DNA of 38,876 nt from a virus. Positions 16,873 to 22,778 of this stretch are shown here, in pieces. Positions within the stretch are counted from its first letter, which is position 1, and each line of letters starts with the position of its first letter. The stretch is taken from positions 1-38,876 of the IMG/VR virus record IMGVR_UViG_3300035698_004484, one strand, 5' to 3'. The position numbers were made by a program, and so were the translations under genes. The notes under the pieces are model-generated. The model saw only the letters and a list, made by a program, of their open reading frames with translations. It was not told the DNA's origin and did no database searches.

Positions 16873-17547
16873 TTATAATTCTATTCCTGATAAAAATAAT
16901 CTAATGTGTGATAAAGGAACTATAGCTGAAAATGATGCGTCAGTAGCTCCTAAACTAATGAGTCCAACTAACTCTACGTCAGAGTTAAATACACCACTTC
17001 CGCTTTGTCCTGGTCTAGCTGGTATTGATGTTAATTGAAATAACATGAAAAGTAAATAGTTATAACTAGAAGCTGTTCCTGTATAACATAGATTTAAAAC
17101 GTTATGCGGATTACCGCAAGTAAATAAATCTTCTCCTGATACTACAGGTTCGTCTGCTATTTTAGCTGCTTTTAAATTAATTTGTTTTGTGTGCAAAAGA
17201 CATAGATCTGAATTAACAGATACTTTCATAATCTGAGCAAATGCTACTCCTTTTTTAAATGTTACTAGGGGTAAATAAGATGGTATTCCTTGTAACAAAT
17301 CTTTAAAGTCTTCACTTAATTTATTAGGTTCGCACACATGTTTATTAGTTAATATTAAACTTCCAAATTCATTAGAGCTTATTATCACTCCAGATCCAGC
17401 ATGAGCAATTCCTCTTACGTATACTAAATGTTCTTTAATTTCTTTATTAATTCCTTTAGCTCCGTTCATCACTTCTGATGGCACAGTAAATAATGCTATT
17501 GCACAAAGTCCTAAAAGTAATGCTAATCCTGTAATAACTTTCTTCAT
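16873..17547 (-). CDS. Exported trypsin-like serine protease
   Basis: A lysine-start hydrophobic N-terminus (MKKVITGLALLLGLCAIALF) reads as a signal peptide or signal anchor. The body is a chymotrypsin/HtrA-type protease: His70 in LILTNKHVCEP, Asp114 in VNSDLCLLH, and Ser182 in PGQSGSGVF, with the fold's GSGVIISS entrance at ~51-58. No PDZ domain follows, so at 224 residues it is a minimal protease. Four cysteines lie in the mature part. It likely acts in the periplasm, cell wall or outside the cell. Candidate jobs are superinfection control, attack on a host envelope factor, or maturation of a phage protein. GGAGT precedes the ATG, and the start overlaps the upstream gene's stop. Confidence 0.85.
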   Translation of the reverse strand: MKKVITGLALLLGLCAIALFTVPSEVMNGAKGINKEIKEHLVYVRGIAHAGSGVIISSNEFGSLILTNKHVCEPNKLSEDFKDLLQGIPSYLPLVTFKKGVAFAQIMKVSVNSDLCLLHTKQINLKAAKIADEPVVSGEDLFTCGNPHNVLNLCYTGTASSYNYLLFMLFQLTSIPARPGQSGSGVFNSDVELVGLISLGATDASFSAIVPLSHIRLFLSGIEL

Positions 17548-18167
17548 TTGACTCCTTCCTGATTAATAATTTTAAGTATCTTACCTACACTTACTGGTGC
17601 AAACCCCCACACGTCTACGCTAACATTAATATTCTTTTTATTCACTTTCCAAGCATTATGTACGTGACCACATATATGCCATTTATTTGTAGGTCTTCTA
17701 TGTCTCTTCCATTCTTTCCTTAGTCTGTTAAATCTCTGTATCATAGGTTGTCCTATCTTTCTAGGATTGGTCCAATATAACCAGGCAAGTCGTAGGTATT
17801 CCCGAATAGTTCGTTTTGGGTAATGTGCCAGCGTTACGTTATTTTTACCTATCTTAATCTCTGCATAATCTAGTACTACTGAGAATCCCATATTCAAATA
17901 AGTAATTCTACCTTGTTTATCATGATTACCTATTATAAGGACTTTAATACCCTTCAATCTAGATATGATAGCTTTAATCTGCTTGTTTCTATCAAATCCT
18001 ATATCACCTAAAAAATATACCATGTCGCAATCCCTTACTAAGTAATTGTATCTACTGATGATTTTCTCGTTCATTTCTTCTACTGCGACAAAAGGCCTGT
18101 CGCAATACTTTATAATGTTGTCGTGATAAAAGTGCTGATCTGAAGTAAAATAGACGTTACGCTTCAT
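17544..18167 (-). CDS. Calcineurin-like metallophosphoesterase (second copy)
   Basis: This 207-residue enzyme has all metal-binding motifs: FTSDQHFYH (Asp10, His12), FLGDIGF (Asp55), IIGNHD (Asn81, His82, Asp83), TLAHYP (His115) and ICGHVH (His168, His170). This set is typical of the phage/bacterial YfcE-like phosphoesterase class often called phosphoesterase or metallophosphatase. Overall it is distinct from the 14132-14854 enzyme, so not a recent duplication. The start overlaps the preceding small membrane gene by 11 nt. Substrate unknown. Confidence 0.85.
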   Translation of the reverse strand: MKRNVYFTSDQHFYHDNIIKYCDRPFVAVEEMNEKIISRYNYLVRDCDMVYFLGDIGFDRNKQIKAIISRLKGIKVLIIGNHDKQGRITYLNMGFSVVLDYAEIKIGKNNVTLAHYPKRTIREYLRLAWLYWTNPRKIGQPMIQRFNRLRKEWKRHRRPTNKWHICGHVHNAWKVNKKNINVSVDVWGFAPVSVGKILKIINQEGVK

Positions 18168-18375
18168 CCAAATCCTCTATCTTCAAATTAGCAAAATTAT
18201 CACCCCACGTTAGTCTATGTGATTTTATTTCAATCTCTTCGGTCTTTGGGCAATATCTTACTGAGTTATATAATGGATGTTTCTTAGTTACCCATTTGTG
18301 TTCTGGTACTTTTAGCTTATCATTAATAATTAGTATCACTGCTAGGTATATAATTGCTAAACTTATTAAAATCAT
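18157..18375 (-). CDS. Small membrane protein (72 aa)
   Basis: An N-terminal transmembrane segment (residues 1-17, MILISLAIIYLAVILII) is followed by a soluble, charged ~55-residue tail (HPLYNSVRYCPKTEEIEIKS). GGAG lies eight bases before the ATG. It is the first gene after a strong promoter and a long structured leader, so its translation may be directly controlled by that RNA. Function unknown. Confidence 0.65.
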   Translation of the reverse strand: MILISLAIIYLAVILIINDKLKVPEHKWVTKKHPLYNSVRYCPKTEEIEIKSHRLTWGDNFANLKIEDLDEA

Positions 18376-18552
18376 ATTAATTCTCCTTTGAGGTGGGTGC
18401 TGGCTGGTTAGCTATCCCATTTATTTAATACCAGCACCCGTTACTTAAGTTAGCCGCTTAAGTACGACATAGACCCACCTGGGAATCTCACTCCAGATTT
18501 ATGAGGGGTCTTGCGATAACTCACTTACTTAAGGAAACGTATTACCACCTTA
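18376..18552 (-). promoter_or_regulatory. Long structured 5' leader (candidate RNA switch)
   Basis: About 178 nt separate the promoter at 18558-18586 from the first start. On the plus strand the segment holds a 9-bp stem GGGTGCTGG/CCAGCACCC (18395-18403 with 18431-18439), a 7-bp stem ACTTAAG/CTTAAGT (18443-18449 with 18457-18463), and an outer 8-bp pair AGGTGGGT/ACCCACCT (18391-18398 with 18473-18480). The outer pair ends five bases from the GGAG of the next gene and shares bases with the 9-bp stem, so the two compete. No open reading frame is visible. It matches no riboswitch class that I recognise. Confidence 0.55.
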
Positions 18553-18557
18553 TTTAT

Positions 18558-18586
18558 ATTATAGCATACTTTGATGTAAATGTCAA
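18558..18586 (-). promoter_or_regulatory. Sigma70-type promoter before the structured leader
   Basis: Minus strand: -35 TTGACA (18586-18581), 17-bp spacer with CAAAGTATGC, -10 TATAAT (18563-18558), TG at the extended -10 position. The 146 bases upstream of it (18587-18732) hold no gene; I see only AT-rich sequence there. Confidence 0.88.
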
Positions 18587-18732
18587 GAACTATTTATAAA
18601 TAAATACTCCTTAAAGGACATACAATTTTGACCTTACATCTATAGTAAACAAAAATCGGTATTCATATACATTGTCTATTATAATAGCCATAATGCTATT
18701 ACATTGTACGTTATAATGACCAAATGTTCGTT

Positions 18733-18888
18733 TTATAGATAACCCACAAAAATCGGCCTACCTAAAAAAAATAGCCCGAACGCTGTGTGCAAACTATCTT
18801 TCTCGCACTCAAAGCTAACCCTATCATTACCTTCATGGGCTAATACAAACTCATCATACTTCGCATTGTAATATACTACTGTTACCAT
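18733..18888 (-). CDS. Small protein (51 aa)
   Basis: The ATG at 18888 lies two bases after the stop of the 53-aa gene, with GAGGG six bases upstream; TAA is at 18733. The product starts MVTVVYYNAKYDEFVLAHEG and ends GLFFLGRPIFVGYL. It has a beta-strand pattern with an aromatic, hydrophobic end. Family not recognised. It is probably translated together with the preceding gene. Confidence 0.6.
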   Translation of the reverse strand: MVTVVYYNAKYDEFVLAHEGNDRVSFECEKDSLHTAFGLFFLGRPIFVGYL

Positions 18889-18890
18889 GT

Positions 18891-19052
18891 TTATCCCTCT
18901 AACACTTTAATAGCCCTGTTTAATTTCCCTAGCTCTTCTGTCAATCTAGGTATTTGTTGCTTACTTATTTCATGCTCATTAATGGAGCAAAACCCTAGAC
19001 AGATCTCTACCCAATCACGCTCACTCTTTAGTACTGTTATAACTTTGTTCAT
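18891..19052 (-). CDS. Small protein (53 aa)
   Basis: The ATG at 19052 (MNKVITVLKSERDWVEICLG) is chosen over an upstream in-frame start because AAGGAAG lies eight bases before it. The product is helical with three cysteines or near-cysteine positions and ends KLNRAIKVLEG. Such small helical proteins are common in early phage operons. No function assigned. Confidence 0.6.
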   Translation of the reverse strand: MNKVITVLKSERDWVEICLGFCSINEHEISKQQIPRLTEELGKLNRAIKVLEG

Positions 19053-19158
19053 ATTAACGACTTCCTTAATGTACACCTATTCGAGAAGATAGAATATCTT
19101 AGAGAATTAGGTATACAAACACTGAGAGAGAATTTATCCATCGCTATCTCGCGATGAG
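19053..19158 (-). other. Structured intergenic RNA segment
   Basis: Between two small genes lie CATCGC/GCGATG (loop of six, 19133-19150) and a compound hairpin in which GAAGATA/TATCTT arms around 19085-19102 sit inside an outer TACACCTA/TAGGTATA pairing (about 19072-19125). These could protect or separate the flanking coding segments. No ORF is present. Confidence 0.4.
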
Positions 19159-19302
19159 TTAACAGCCATAGCATTGTATGTTTCCTTTCTCATCAGTTAC
19201 TTTACTTACATGGTTTGTAAACCATATCCAACTTGCAATAGTTATAAGTAGTACTACAACTAGTACTAATATTGAATACGCTATATCCTTTATATACTTC
19301 AT
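19159..19302 (-). CDS. Small membrane protein (47 aa)
   Basis: ATG at 19302, GGAG eight bases upstream, TAA at 19159. A single transmembrane helix (residues ~8-28, YSILVLVVVLLITIASWIWF) is followed by a short polar tail ending GNIQCYGC with two cysteines. It is isolated between two structured non-coding segments. Function unknown; small membrane proteins expressed early can act in superinfection exclusion, but nothing specific shows this. Confidence 0.6.
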   Translation of the reverse strand: MKYIKDIAYSILVLVVVLLITIASWIWFTNHVSKVTDEKGNIQCYGC

Positions 19303-19611
19303 CTAATCTCCAATCTGTAAGCACAACTCTACTAACTGTACCTTAATCTAGTTAACGTACAAACGTAGAAGATAGCCTTTTGGACTATTGACAAATGCAG
19401 GTTTCTGCTACAAGTTTAGCTGCACTGCTTGGCTATTAAAGCCGTTTCGTAAGGGGTAGATTTAGGTCCAATCGCTAACCTATGTTTAGTTGTTTTCTGT
19501 AGCTGGTTTCCATTTTGCCTTTACCAACTAAAATCTCCTAGTGAGCCTTCATGCACAGTCCTTAGGGTCTGTACTATAACCTGTTTAAGCAGGTCGTTCT
19601 GTCGACTTCTT
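19303..19611 (-). ncRNA. Gene-free structured segment, candidate phage RNA
   Basis: No open frame above a dozen codons is present on the transcribed (minus) strand over ~309 nt, although neighbours are packed tightly. The strand shows a series of short perfect hairpins: GTCG/CGAC (19593-19606), ACCTG/CAGGT (19579-19594, alternative), ACAG-CC/GG-CTGT (19554-19571), TAGGT/ACCTA (~19463-19482), GGCT/AGCC (19431-19443) and GCAG/CTGC (19397-19408). It lies downstream of the 19897-19925 promoter and the 87-aa gene. It does not match tRNA or tmRNA by eye; no T-loop or CCA end is seen. Confidence 0.4.
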
Positions 19612-19875
19612 TCAGCGAGTTTTGTTACAAGCGTTTTTCTTAGTCTCACTAGTTCCCTTGATCTCTATGCCATCTTTATGATTAGCATAGATACTATATA
19701 TATCCTTTTTATGTTTACTACTAAAATTACCATGTTTCTTAACATGCACAATAGCGTAAAACAGATTTACTTTTTCTTCCTCTCCTATATAAACCTTACC
19801 CTTAATGATGTTAGAAAACGTAGCTATCTTTTTTAATGTTCTTAATACTTTATGAGTCCCTTGTTTTCTTTTCAT
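19612..19875 (-). CDS. Small basic protein (87 aa), first gene of leftward transcript
   Basis: The ATG at 19875 has AGGTG ahead of it and lies about 20 bases after the start expected from the promoter at 19897-19925. The product is strongly basic (MKRKQGTHKVLRTLKKIATF; KKHGNFSSKHKKDIY; ending KKNACNKTR) with a beta-strand middle. As the first leftward gene next to the control region it could be an early nucleic-acid-binding regulator; no domain is recognised. Confidence 0.6.
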   Translation of the reverse strand: MKRKQGTHKVLRTLKKIATFSNIIKGKVYIGEEEKVNLFYAIVHVKKHGNFSSKHKKDIYSIYANHKDGIEIKGTSETKKNACNKTR

Positions 19876-19896
19876 ATTATTTCACCTTATACTTAC

Positions 19897-19925
19897 ATTA
19901 TACCATAAAAATGAGCAAATGTCAA
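19897..19925 (-). promoter_or_regulatory. Leftward sigma70-type promoter at the control region
   Basis: Minus strand: -35 TTGACA (19925-19920), 17-bp spacer ending TTATGG, -10 TATAAT (19902-19897), extended -10 TGG. The AAATAAAGC just upstream of the -35 also precedes the head-module promoter. Confidence 0.9.
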
Positions 19926-20003
19926 GCTTTATTTTTCTTTTTTTTCATTTTTATATATTGGATTATCTCTGATCTTATAAGTGTTTGATATTATTAATGT
20001 TAT

Positions 20004-20056
20004 ATAATTACAGTTAAACTATAATTCTTATACATAATTACAGTTAAACTATAATT
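20004..20056. repeat. Two 23-bp direct repeats, 30-bp period
   Basis: ATAATTACAGTTAAACTATAATT (given in two parts: ATAATTACAGTTAA then ACTATAATT) occurs at 20004-20026 and exactly again at 20034-20056. The three-helical-turn spacing would place two bound proteins on the same DNA face. Possible iteron or operator pair. Confidence 0.7.
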
Positions 20057-20150
20057 TACTTAGATTAACAATAACGCTAATATAAGGCAAAAAGTTGTGA
20101 AATTTGCCGAACAATAGTCCTTTTTTTTTTAAATTTGTTTGAGGTATGTT

Positions 20151-20260
20151 ACCCCCCCACCCTCTATATAATAAACACCCCCACGCCCCCATGCTGGCTT
20201 ATTAGGCGGGCTTATTAGTATTACTACTGGGCGTGCGTGCTTGGGTGTTGGGGTGGGGTG
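20151..20260. repeat. GC-rich long imperfect hairpin at the divergence point
   Basis: The arms ACCCCCCCACCC (20151-20162), AACACCC (20174-20180) and ACGCCC (20183-20188) pair in nested order with GGGCGT (20229-20234), GGGTGTT (20243-20249) and GGGGTGGGGT (20250-20259). The loop carries GGCTTATTAG twice (20196-20205 and 20209-20218). It may be a bidirectional transcription block or a replication structure. Confidence 0.6.
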
Positions 20261-20448
20261 TATGATCACCGTACTATAATATGCTCACTATAACATGCAA
20301 CATTATTGTTATGCTATCCTGCCTGTAGTTACAATCACATCGAAGTTAAGTAAACGTTGCTTGCCTAGCCTGCACACAAATAACATTTGACATGGGCAGG
20401 TAATTACCGTCAATGAATGTGCTTAGTTGACAATAGTCACATATAACT

Positions 20449-20466
20449 GTATCAATTCATTGATAC
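20449..20466. promoter_or_regulatory. 18-bp palindrome, operator-like copy 1
   Basis: GTATCAAT-TC-ATTGATAC, perfect 8-bp arms. Same layout as the copies at 20472 and 20781 (consensus RTRTYAAT-N2-ATTRAYAY). Confidence 0.6.
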
Positions 20467-20471
20467 TTGCA

Positions 20472-20489
20472 GTGTTAATCAATTAACAC
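20472..20489. promoter_or_regulatory. 18-bp palindrome, operator-like copy 2
   Basis: GTGTTAAT-CA-ATTAACAC, perfect 8-bp arms, centred 23 bp from copy 1. Confidence 0.6.
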
Positions 20490-20498
20490 AACGGTAGT

Positions 20499-20670
20499 GT
20501 GCTCTATTATGCACAAAACAACATACATATGTGCAGTATATTGCACCCTATGTGATATGATTATGCTCATATCATTAATATAGCACCCTATAAGGTATCT
20601 TAATAATGATCATACTAACATTATAATAATAACGTGTTCTATTACACACAAAACAACATGCTTATGTGCA
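20499..20670. repeat. Pair of diverged 37-bp direct repeats
   Basis: Copies at 20499-20535 and 20634-20670 (start GTGYTCTATTAYRCACAAAA, end TATGTGCA) differ at five of 37 positions. Each contains the inverted pair TGCACA/TGTGCA or its near match. The 135-bp offset points to a duplicated control segment. Confidence 0.65.
20507..20515 (+). promoter_or_regulatory. DnaA-box-like site
   Basis: TTATGCACA fits the relaxed DnaA-box consensus TTATNCACA. A second perfect match is at 20962-20970, and a one-base variant (TTACACACA) sits at the same place in the second 37-bp repeat. Binding by host DnaA is inference. Confidence 0.45.
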
Positions 20671-20720
20671 TTATAGGGTCACTCTACTATAGCAACACTC
20701 ATCTACTCTACTATTCCAAG

Positions 20721-20742
20721 CTGTTCATTATATAGTGAACAG
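20721..20742. promoter_or_regulatory. 22-bp near-perfect inverted repeat
   Basis: CTGTTCATTATATAGTGAAC-AG: 7-bp perfect arms CTGTTCA/TGAACAG extended by AT pairs apart from one mismatch. Different sequence from the 18-bp palindrome family, so possibly a second protein's site. Confidence 0.5.
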
Positions 20743-20780
20743 TGTATTAATATACCTTTCAAGGCGTGACAGTTACTGCA

Positions 20781-20798
20781 ATGTCAATTGATTGACAT
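20781..20798. promoter_or_regulatory. 18-bp palindrome, operator-like copy 3
   Basis: ATGTCAAT-TG-ATTGACAT, perfect 8-bp arms, same consensus as the copies at 20449 and 20472, placed directly before the second 33-bp repeat. Confidence 0.6.
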
Positions 20799-20906
20799 AG
20801 GTATGATTATGCTTATATCATTAATATAACACCCGAGCACGTATAGTACATACTCCATTAAAGTAACATTAAACAGTACTTAACGATACCATTGACTAAC
20901 AAATGT

Positions 20907-20952
20907 GCATATAAGCATAAATGTTAGGCATAAATGTATGCATATAAGCATA
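20907..20952. repeat. 13-bp direct repeat, 33-bp period
   Basis: GCATATAAGCATA occurs at 20907-20919 and 20940-20952, with GCATAAATG between them, followed by a TTATGCACA site at 20962-20970. Confidence 0.55.
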
Positions 20953-20961
20953 TATGATGTT

Positions 20962-20970
20962 TTATGCACA
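20962..20970 (+). promoter_or_regulatory. DnaA-box-like site, second perfect copy
   Basis: TTATGCACA, identical to 20507-20515, ~105 bp before the rightward promoter and in a very AT-rich setting. Confidence 0.45.
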
Positions 20971-21074
20971 TCGAGTTAAATAAAGCTTGACTTCTTATAA
21001 CTATATGACATCCTTATATAATACTATGTATATACACTTATATGCAATTAAATACATTATAATGAAATAAACGC

Positions 21075-21103
21075 TTGACATACTACGCTACCTATGTTAT
21101 ATT
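21075..21103 (+). promoter_or_regulatory. Rightward sigma70-type promoter
   Basis: TTGACA (21075-21080), 17-bp spacer, TATATT (21098-21103) with TGT just before it (extended -10). It heads the plus-strand early gene block; the first start is about 40 nt downstream of the expected transcript start. Confidence 0.85.
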
Positions 21104-21150
21104 AGTAGGTGAGGGCGGTAATAACACTGTCTCAAACCAAGGAGCGTGAT

Positions 21151-21558
21151 ATGAATACTATCATCAATCCAAGCAAGTTCATTCTAATCAGTGCAAGCAA
21201 ATCAAGCCTACCGGATAATGAAAATAACTTTAGGCATGTTCGTTTGGTTAACCGTATTAAGGAGTATGGATTTAGTTATAAGGAGGTGTTAGAATGTTAC
21301 AAGGGTAGTAACGAGCGCACATTATATGTTGAATATAATACACTACAAAGCTTTGCAGACTTACATCACATAGCGCAGTTCTTCGATCAAGAGTCAATCC
21401 TTGGGGTATCTAAGAATAGAGACGCAGAACTATATCATCTTAGTACAGGTGCTACAACTAAGCTTGGCACGTTTACACAGGTGAAAGCTCATGATGCAAT
21501 AGGTAGTGATAATTATACGCATGATAGTGTTAACGATGCGTATTATGTATGTAAATAA
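21151..21558 (+). CDS. First rightward early gene, unknown function (135 aa)
   Basis: The ATG at 21151 is chosen because AAGGAG lies six bases upstream; an in-frame GTG at 21109 lies within the expected transcript start. The product begins MNTIINPSKFILISASKSSL and has the order ISASxSxLxxxENxxRHxxL...GFSYKEVLECYKG, which recalls DUF3293-like phage proteins. That match is from memory and weak. The C-terminal half contains TGATTKLGTFTQVKAHDAIG. It is probably strongly expressed early. Confidence 0.65.
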   Translation: MNTIINPSKFILISASKSSLPDNENNFRHVRLVNRIKEYGFSYKEVLECYKGSNERTLYVEYNTLQSFADLHHIAQFFDQESILGVSKNRDAELYHLSTGATTKLGTFTQVKAHDAIGSDNYTHDSVNDAYYVCK

Positions 21559-21587
21559 ACCTGTATATTAAGGATAAGGAGTATATC

Positions 21588-21785
21588 ATGAAGAACCTAG
21601 TTATGTTCTCTAAACTGTGTTATAAAAATAAAAGTATTAGTACTTGGCATCTTGACAACAAGGCATTCTTTATATTCATTGACGACTCACTCACTCACGT
21701 ATTTAAGGATAGTGTGAAAGCATCCGACACCGCATATGATCTATATATTGATCTAGTGAAAGCACAAGAACTAAACAATAAATAA
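21588..21785 (+). CDS. Small early protein (65 aa)
   Basis: AAGGAG lies seven bases before the ATG. Mixed strand/helix sequence (MKNLVMFSKLCYKNKSISTW; TAYDLYIDLVKAQELNNK). No recognised family. It belongs to the same operon as the first early gene, 29 nt downstream. Confidence 0.6.
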   Translation: MKNLVMFSKLCYKNKSISTWHLDNKAFFIFIDDSLTHVFKDSVKASDTAYDLYIDLVKAQELNNK

Positions 21786-21795
21786 GGGGTGTATT

Positions 21796-22047
21796 ATGAA
21801 TGATTGGATATATGAGGATAAGTTAGAGGAGCAGCATGAAGAGCTTGAGGCATCCATCAAACGAGTACAGAACGAAGTAAAGGTCGATAGTTATGTTGAT
21901 AATAATGAGGATAATGTTTATAATAAAGATGTACTAGTTATAATAGACATCAAAGCTCGAACTTGGCGTTATATGTATGCAAATATCAACGATGAAATGA
22001 TTGAGACAGATAAGCAAATCAAAGCTATAATGAGGGGTGTAAAATGA
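21796..22047 (+). CDS. Small acidic early protein (83 aa)
   Basis: An N-terminal charged helix (YEDKLEEQHEELEASIKRVQ) is followed by a short strand region with Trp (DIKARTWRYMYANI) and a helical end. AGGGGT precedes the ATG. Its stop overlaps the next start in an ATGA, indicating coupled translation. Function unknown. Confidence 0.6.
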   Translation: MNDWIYEDKLEEQHEELEASIKRVQNEVKVDSYVDNNEDNVYNKDVLVIIDIKARTWRYMYANINDEMIETDKQIKAIMRGVK

Positions 22048-22163
22048 AAGTACTTAAAAAGCTATTAAAACGTAAAGTACGTAGGCATCCAGTGTTAAAG
22101 ACAGGTGAAAAATCGGATAGGGAATATATTACTATTAAACTTAAGCTAAGGAGAGTTAAATGA
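22044..22163 (+). CDS. Very basic micro-protein (39 aa)
   Basis: Starts in the ATGA overlap with the preceding gene and has AGGGGTG before it. The sequence MKVLKKLLKRKVRRHPVLKT is dominated by Lys, Arg and Leu and could form an amphipathic, membrane- or nucleic-acid-binding helix. It ends in an overlap with the next gene's ATG. Confidence 0.5.
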   Translation: MKVLKKLLKRKVRRHPVLKTGEKSDREYITIKLKLRRVK

Positions 22164-22306
22164 AAGATGTAATTAACATATTAAATTTTACAGTGGTATT
22201 ACTTTTGGTAGCAGCATTTATAGTGGCTGGGTTAATAGGTATATCTAAGTCTAAAGGTGCTTCAGAAGAGTATGTTAAATATATATTAGAAAAACAAGGA
22301 GAGTAG
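22160..22306 (+). CDS. Single-pass membrane micro-protein (48 aa)
   Basis: ATG at 22160 with GGAG eight bases upstream. One hydrophobic helix (residues ~7-29, ILNFTVVLLLVAAFIVAGLI) and a polar C-terminal tail ending KYILEKQGE. One of several one-helix proteins in the rightward operon. Function unknown. Confidence 0.6.
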   Translation: MKDVINILNFTVVLLLVAAFIVAGLIGISKSKGASEEYVKYILEKQGE

Positions 22307-22307
22307 C

Positions 22308-22778
22308 ATGAAAGAAAGAACTATTAAAAGGTATGAAGACTTATTAAAGAAGAGTACTATAAGAGAGAATGATATTATATCATTGAAGTCTCAAATTAAC
22401 AAAGGCCCAAACAATTATGGACTTGACAGACTTCAAGCTACAATGGTAGAGTTCTTTCAAACAGGTACTTATAACATAACTCAAGAGCAAACCGAGAAAG
22501 GCATTGACTACTTAAGAGATAAAACATTCAAGAGAAATGGAGAGCTTAGAAGACGCAACAAATTTCTAAATACTCAAATAGATATAATTAACAATTTTAA
22601 AGAGTTTAGATTTATAGGCTATACTTTTCATGGACACTGTAATCAATATGTGCCTGCGTATAGAGTGATAGCTAATGATGGGAAGTTCTTTGATTACCCT
22701 GGAGTGCCATATGATTTTATAACTGTTATTAGAACGGGACTAATGCCTACAAAGGAGGATAAGAATGAAAAAGTATAA
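22308..22778 (+). CDS. Early protein of unknown function (156 aa)
   Basis: GGAGAG precedes the ATG. The N-terminal ~90 residues are Lys/Arg/Glu-rich helix (MKERTIKRYEDLLKKSTIRE; RDKTFKRNGELRRRNKFLNT). The C-terminal part is beta-rich with aromatic and His residues (FRFIGYTFHGHCNQYVPAYR, DGKFFDYPGVPYDF). No family recognised. Overlaps the next start by 14 nt. Confidence 0.6.
   Translation: MKERTIKRYEDLLKKSTIRENDIISLKSQINKGPNNYGLDRLQATMVEFFQTGTYNITQEQTEKGIDYLRDKTFKRNGELRRRNKFLNTQIDIINNFKEFRFIGYTFHGHCNQYVPAYRVIANDGKFFDYPGVPYDFITVIRTGLMPTKEDKNEKV

Larger units (their letters stand above)
20556..20834. repeat. Pair of 33-bp direct repeats
   Basis: Copies at 20556-20588 and 20802-20834 (TATGATTATGCYYATATCAT, then TAATATRRCACCC-like end) differ at only two of 33 positions. 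The first copy contains an inverted repeat GATATGA/TCATATC (20554-20573). Confidence 0.7.
19926..21074. other. Large non-coding control region, possible replication origin
   Basis: About 1.15 kb without a credible gene on either strand, lying between divergent promoters. It holds a 30-bp-period repeat (20004-20056), a T-run, a GC-rich 110-bp hairpin (20151-20260), three related 18-bp palindromes, two pairs of long diverged direct repeats, another 22-bp inverted repeat and two TTATGCACA sites. Switch point of transcription, repeats and DnaA-like boxes together suggest an origin and/or operator region. Confidence 0.7.

Noticed and set aside
18391-18480. tRNA-like cloverleaf suggested by the 8-bp AGGTGGGT/ACCCACCT pair with inner stems
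   Set aside because: No recognisable T-loop (GTTCRA type), D-arm of proper size or anticodon stem of correct spacing, and the next gene's ribosome binding site is adjacent; better read as a structured leader.
20987-21018. Possible additional rightward promoter starting with TTGACT after AAATAAAGC
   Set aside because: No -10 at 16-18 bp; the nearest TATAAT-like sequence is about 24 bp away. It may be a decayed promoter, but the 21075 promoter is complete.
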